Assembly: GCA_003567615.1 (NCBI GenBank)
Contig: PWZC01000047.1
Coordinates: forward strand, 1 to 8,192
Reading direction: 5' to 3'
DNA from: Gemmatimonadota bacterium
GTDB lineage: Bacteria > Gemmatimonadota > Gemmatimonadetes > Longimicrobiales > Gaopeijiaceae
Length of the DNA stretch: 8,192 nt
The position numbers and the translations under genes were made by a program. Below the pieces are notes generated by a model. It did not search any database. It was not told the origin of the DNA and was given only the letters and a program-made list of their open reading frames with translations. Shown here one piece after another: positions 6,399 to 8,192 of this stretch (positions are counted from its first letter, which is position 1; each line of letters starts with the position of its first letter).

Positions 6399-7765
6399 CC
6401 CCCGACATGGATCTGCAACTGGCCTTCGACGGCGCCCTGTCCGACATGGACGGCGCCACTCGACGACGCCTGGTGGACCGGCGTCCCCTTGATGAGGACG
6501 CGCTCCGGGAGCGTGTGCGGGAGCTCCTGAACCGGGTCCGCCGCGACGGGGACCAGGCCCTTCTGGCCATGGCCCGGGACTTCGATGGGGTGGATCTGAC
6601 CTCCCTCGAAGTTCCCAGGGAGCGCTGGGTCCACGCCCTCCACACCCTTCCCCAGGGTCTGCGACTGGCGCTGGAGCGGGCCGTCCGGAACATCGAGGCC
6701 TTTCACCGGGCCCAGATCCCGGCGGATGTGGAGGTGGAGACCGAGCCCGGTGTTCGCCTCGGGCGCCGGAGCACCCCCCTTCCGGCCGTGGGCGTCTACG
6801 CCCCCGGCGGCCGAGCCGCCTACCCGTCTTCCGTCCTCATGGGTGTGGTTCCGGCACGCGCCGCCGGTGTCCCGGAGATCGTGGTCTGCTCCCCGCCCGG
6901 ACCCTCCGGGGAGCCGCCCGCCGAGGTCATGGCGGCGTGCGCCCTGGCCGGCGCCACCCGCCTCTTCGTCCTGGGCGGCGCCGGTGCGGTGGGTGCCATG
7001 GCCTACGGAACCGAGACCGTTCCCCGGGTGGAGGCCATCGTGGGCCCCGGGAACCAGTGGGTCACCGAAGCCAAGCGCCAGGTGGCGGGGGAACTCCGCA
7101 TCGACTCCCCCGCCGGCCCCTCGGAGGTGCTGGTGGTGGCCGACGGGGGCGCCGATGCGGAGCGGGTGGCCCTGGAGCTCATCGCCCAGGCCGAGCACGA
7201 CCCCGAGGCGGCGGTGGTGGCGGTGACCTGGTCCCCGACGTTGATGGCGGCCGTCCGTGACGCGCTCCGGACCCAGGTGGCCCGGGCTCCCCGCCGCGAG
7301 GTGGTGGAGACGGCGCTGGCCGACCGGGGTGCTCTGGTCCTGACGGCGGACCGGGCCGAAGCCATGGCCTTCACCCGGGAATATGCCGCCGAGCACCTGG
7401 CGCTCTACACCGCCGACCCCCGAACCGACCTGCAGGAGCAGACCACCGCCGGTACCGTCTTCGTGGGGGAAGCCGCCACGGTGGCGTTCGGGGACTACCT
7501 CACCGGCGCCAACCATGTCCTCCCCACCTCGGCCCGCTCCCGCTCGTTCTCGGGGCTCTCGGTCCTGGACTTCCTGCGCTTCTTCACCTGGCAGGAGTTG
7601 ACGGAGGAGGGCGCCCGGAGCATGGCCGAGGACGTGGGGCTCCTCGCCGACGCCGAGGGGCTTCCGGGGCACGCCGCCGCAGCCCGGGCACGGGCAACCG
7701 CCGCAGGCACAGGTCAGCCACCGGCGGGCGGCGAGGATGCACCGGAGGGGGAGGAGATCCCATGA
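6395..7765 (+). CDS. hisD: Histidinol dehydrogenase
   Basis: NAD- and zinc-dependent enzyme that oxidises histidinol to histidine through histidinal, the last two steps of the pathway. It has 456 residues. Motifs follow the E. coli enzyme: GPGNQWVTEAKR (218-228), IDSPAGPSEVLVVAD (236-250), zinc ligands Gln265 and His268 in AQAEHDP, Asp367 in FGDYLTGANHVLP, and His426 in GLPGH. The catalytic Glu333-His334 pair is in AAEHL. The spacing between zinc ligands agrees with the family to within one residue, so it should be active. After the core there is a tail of about 25 residues rich in Ala, Gly, Pro and Glu. The start ATG overlaps the hisG stop (ATGA), with GAGAGG 8 nt upstream. A second ATG at 6407 is less likely. 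Coupled translation with hisG and hisC is expected. Confidence -1.
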   Translation: MTPDMDLQLAFDGALSDMDGATRRRLVDRRPLDEDALRERVRELLNRVRRDGDQALLAMARDFDGVDLTSLEVPRERWVHALHTLPQGLRLALERAVRNIEAFHRAQIPADVEVETEPGVRLGRRSTPLPAVGVYAPGGRAAYPSSVLMGVVPARAAGVPEIVVCSPPGPSGEPPAEVMAACALAGATRLFVLGGAGAVGAMAYGTETVPRVEAIVGPGNQWVTEAKRQVAGELRIDSPAGPSEVLVVADGGADAERVALELIAQAEHDPEAAVVAVTWSPTLMAAVRDALRTQVARAPRREVVETALADRGALVLTADRAEAMAFTREYAAEHLALYTADPRTDLQEQTTAGTVFVGEAATVAFGDYLTGANHVLPTSARSRSFSGLSVLDFLRFFTWQELTEEGARSMAEDVGLLADAEGLPGHAAAARARATAAGTGQPPAGGEDAPEGEEIP

Positions 7766-8192
7766 CGCCCTTCCCCCGTCCCGATTACGCCCCCCTGGAG
7801 CCCTACGCTCCGGATCGGCGCCCCATCGCCGTGGATCTCTCGGACAACACGAACCGTTGGGGGGTCCACCCGGATGCCCTGGCGGCGGTGCAGCGAGCCT
7901 CCCCCGAGGACTTCCTGCGTTACCCCCCCGTCTACGCCGACCATCTGCGGACGGCGGTAGCGGAACGGTTCAACGTTCCCATGGAGGCGGTGAGCACCGG
8001 GTGCGGCTCCGATGACCTCCTGGACTCCCTCTTCCGGGCGGCCGGTGTCATGGGCGAAGGGGTCCGCTTCATCCCCCCCACCTTCTCCATGATCGAGATC
8101 TTCGCCCGTATGAATGGCCTTGTGGCCATGCCCCTGGAGCGGGAACCGGGAGCCGGTCCGGAGTCGCCCTTCGGCCCGCTTCCGGATCCGGA
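7762..8192 (+). CDS. hisC: Histidinol-phosphate aminotransferase, 3' part beyond window
   Basis: Fold-type I PLP aminotransferase that converts imidazole-acetol phosphate and glutamate to histidinol phosphate. Only the first 143 residues are present, so the PLP-binding Lys is outside. What is visible fits HisC: PLEPYAP near the start, DLSDNTNRWG (25-34) at the place of the usual LxxNENPxG, RYPPVYADHLRTAVAERFNV (53-72), GCGSDDLLD (80-88) where most HisC proteins have GNGSDE, and PPTFSMIEIFARMNG (105-119). The ATG overlaps the hisD stop by 4 bp and has a strong GAGGAG 5 nt upstream. Context after hisG-hisD supports HisC over other class I/II aminotransferases. The altered GNGSDE and NENP motifs may mark a divergent subfamily, so specificity is slightly less certain. 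Confidence -1.
   Translation, partial: MTPFPRPDYAPLEPYAPDRRPIAVDLSDNTNRWGVHPDALAAVQRASPEDFLRYPPVYADHLRTAVAERFNVPMEAVSTGCGSDDLLDSLFRAAGVMGEGVRFIPPTFSMIEIFARMNGLVAMPLEREPGAGPESPFGPLPDP

Noticed and set aside
6320..7672. 450-codon minus-strand frame opposite hisD
   Set aside because: HisD on the plus strand has all zinc and catalytic residues. The antisense product is Gly/His/Arg-rich and resembles no protein family.

Overview
This is a GC-rich bacterial chromosome segment with densely packed housekeeping genes, short gaps and overlapping stop/start codons. Three features suggest the phylum Gemmatimonadota or a close relative: the high GC, a DUF5916 outer-membrane protein (a family abundant in Gemmatimonadota, Bacteroidota and Acidobacteriota), and long-form HisG in a hisG-hisD-hisC cluster. 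This placement is inference from gene content. No mobile elements, tRNA, rRNA or CRISPR arrays were seen.

Left part (1-5330, minus strand). Read in the direction of transcription, a DUF5916/CBM9-like outer-membrane beta-barrel protein (stop at 2763) is followed 10 bp later by a Tat-exported peptidase of the S66 LD-carboxypeptidase family (1652-2752). After a 128 bp gap comes glucose-6-phosphate isomerase (pgi), which starts at GTG 1523 and runs off the left edge. The first two genes look like one transcription unit. pgi may or may not be on the same transcript.

Centre (about 5121-5534), a divergent control region. On the plus strand it holds a sigma70-like promoter (TTGACC-17 bp-TAGCTT), a 27-codon open reading frame with five His codons within eleven (residues 7-17), and a strong intrinsic terminator (12 bp perfect stem, 7 T) ending 36 bp before hisG. 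Four short segments in the leader can form the 1:2, 2:3 and 3:4 pairings of a classical amino-acid attenuator. I read this as a histidine-operon attenuator. The promoter puts the transcription start at or next to the leader-peptide ATG, so the leader peptide is probably translated from a leaderless mRNA. This is the most interesting feature of the window.

Right part (5535-8192, plus strand). This is the histidine biosynthesis operon hisG-hisD-hisC, with hisC cut by the right edge. Both junctions are 4 bp ATGA overlaps, implying translational coupling. HisG makes the first committed step (ATP + PRPP), HisD the last two oxidations, and HisC the transamination that makes histidinol phosphate. 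The attenuator would let transcription enter the operon only when charged tRNA-His is scarce.
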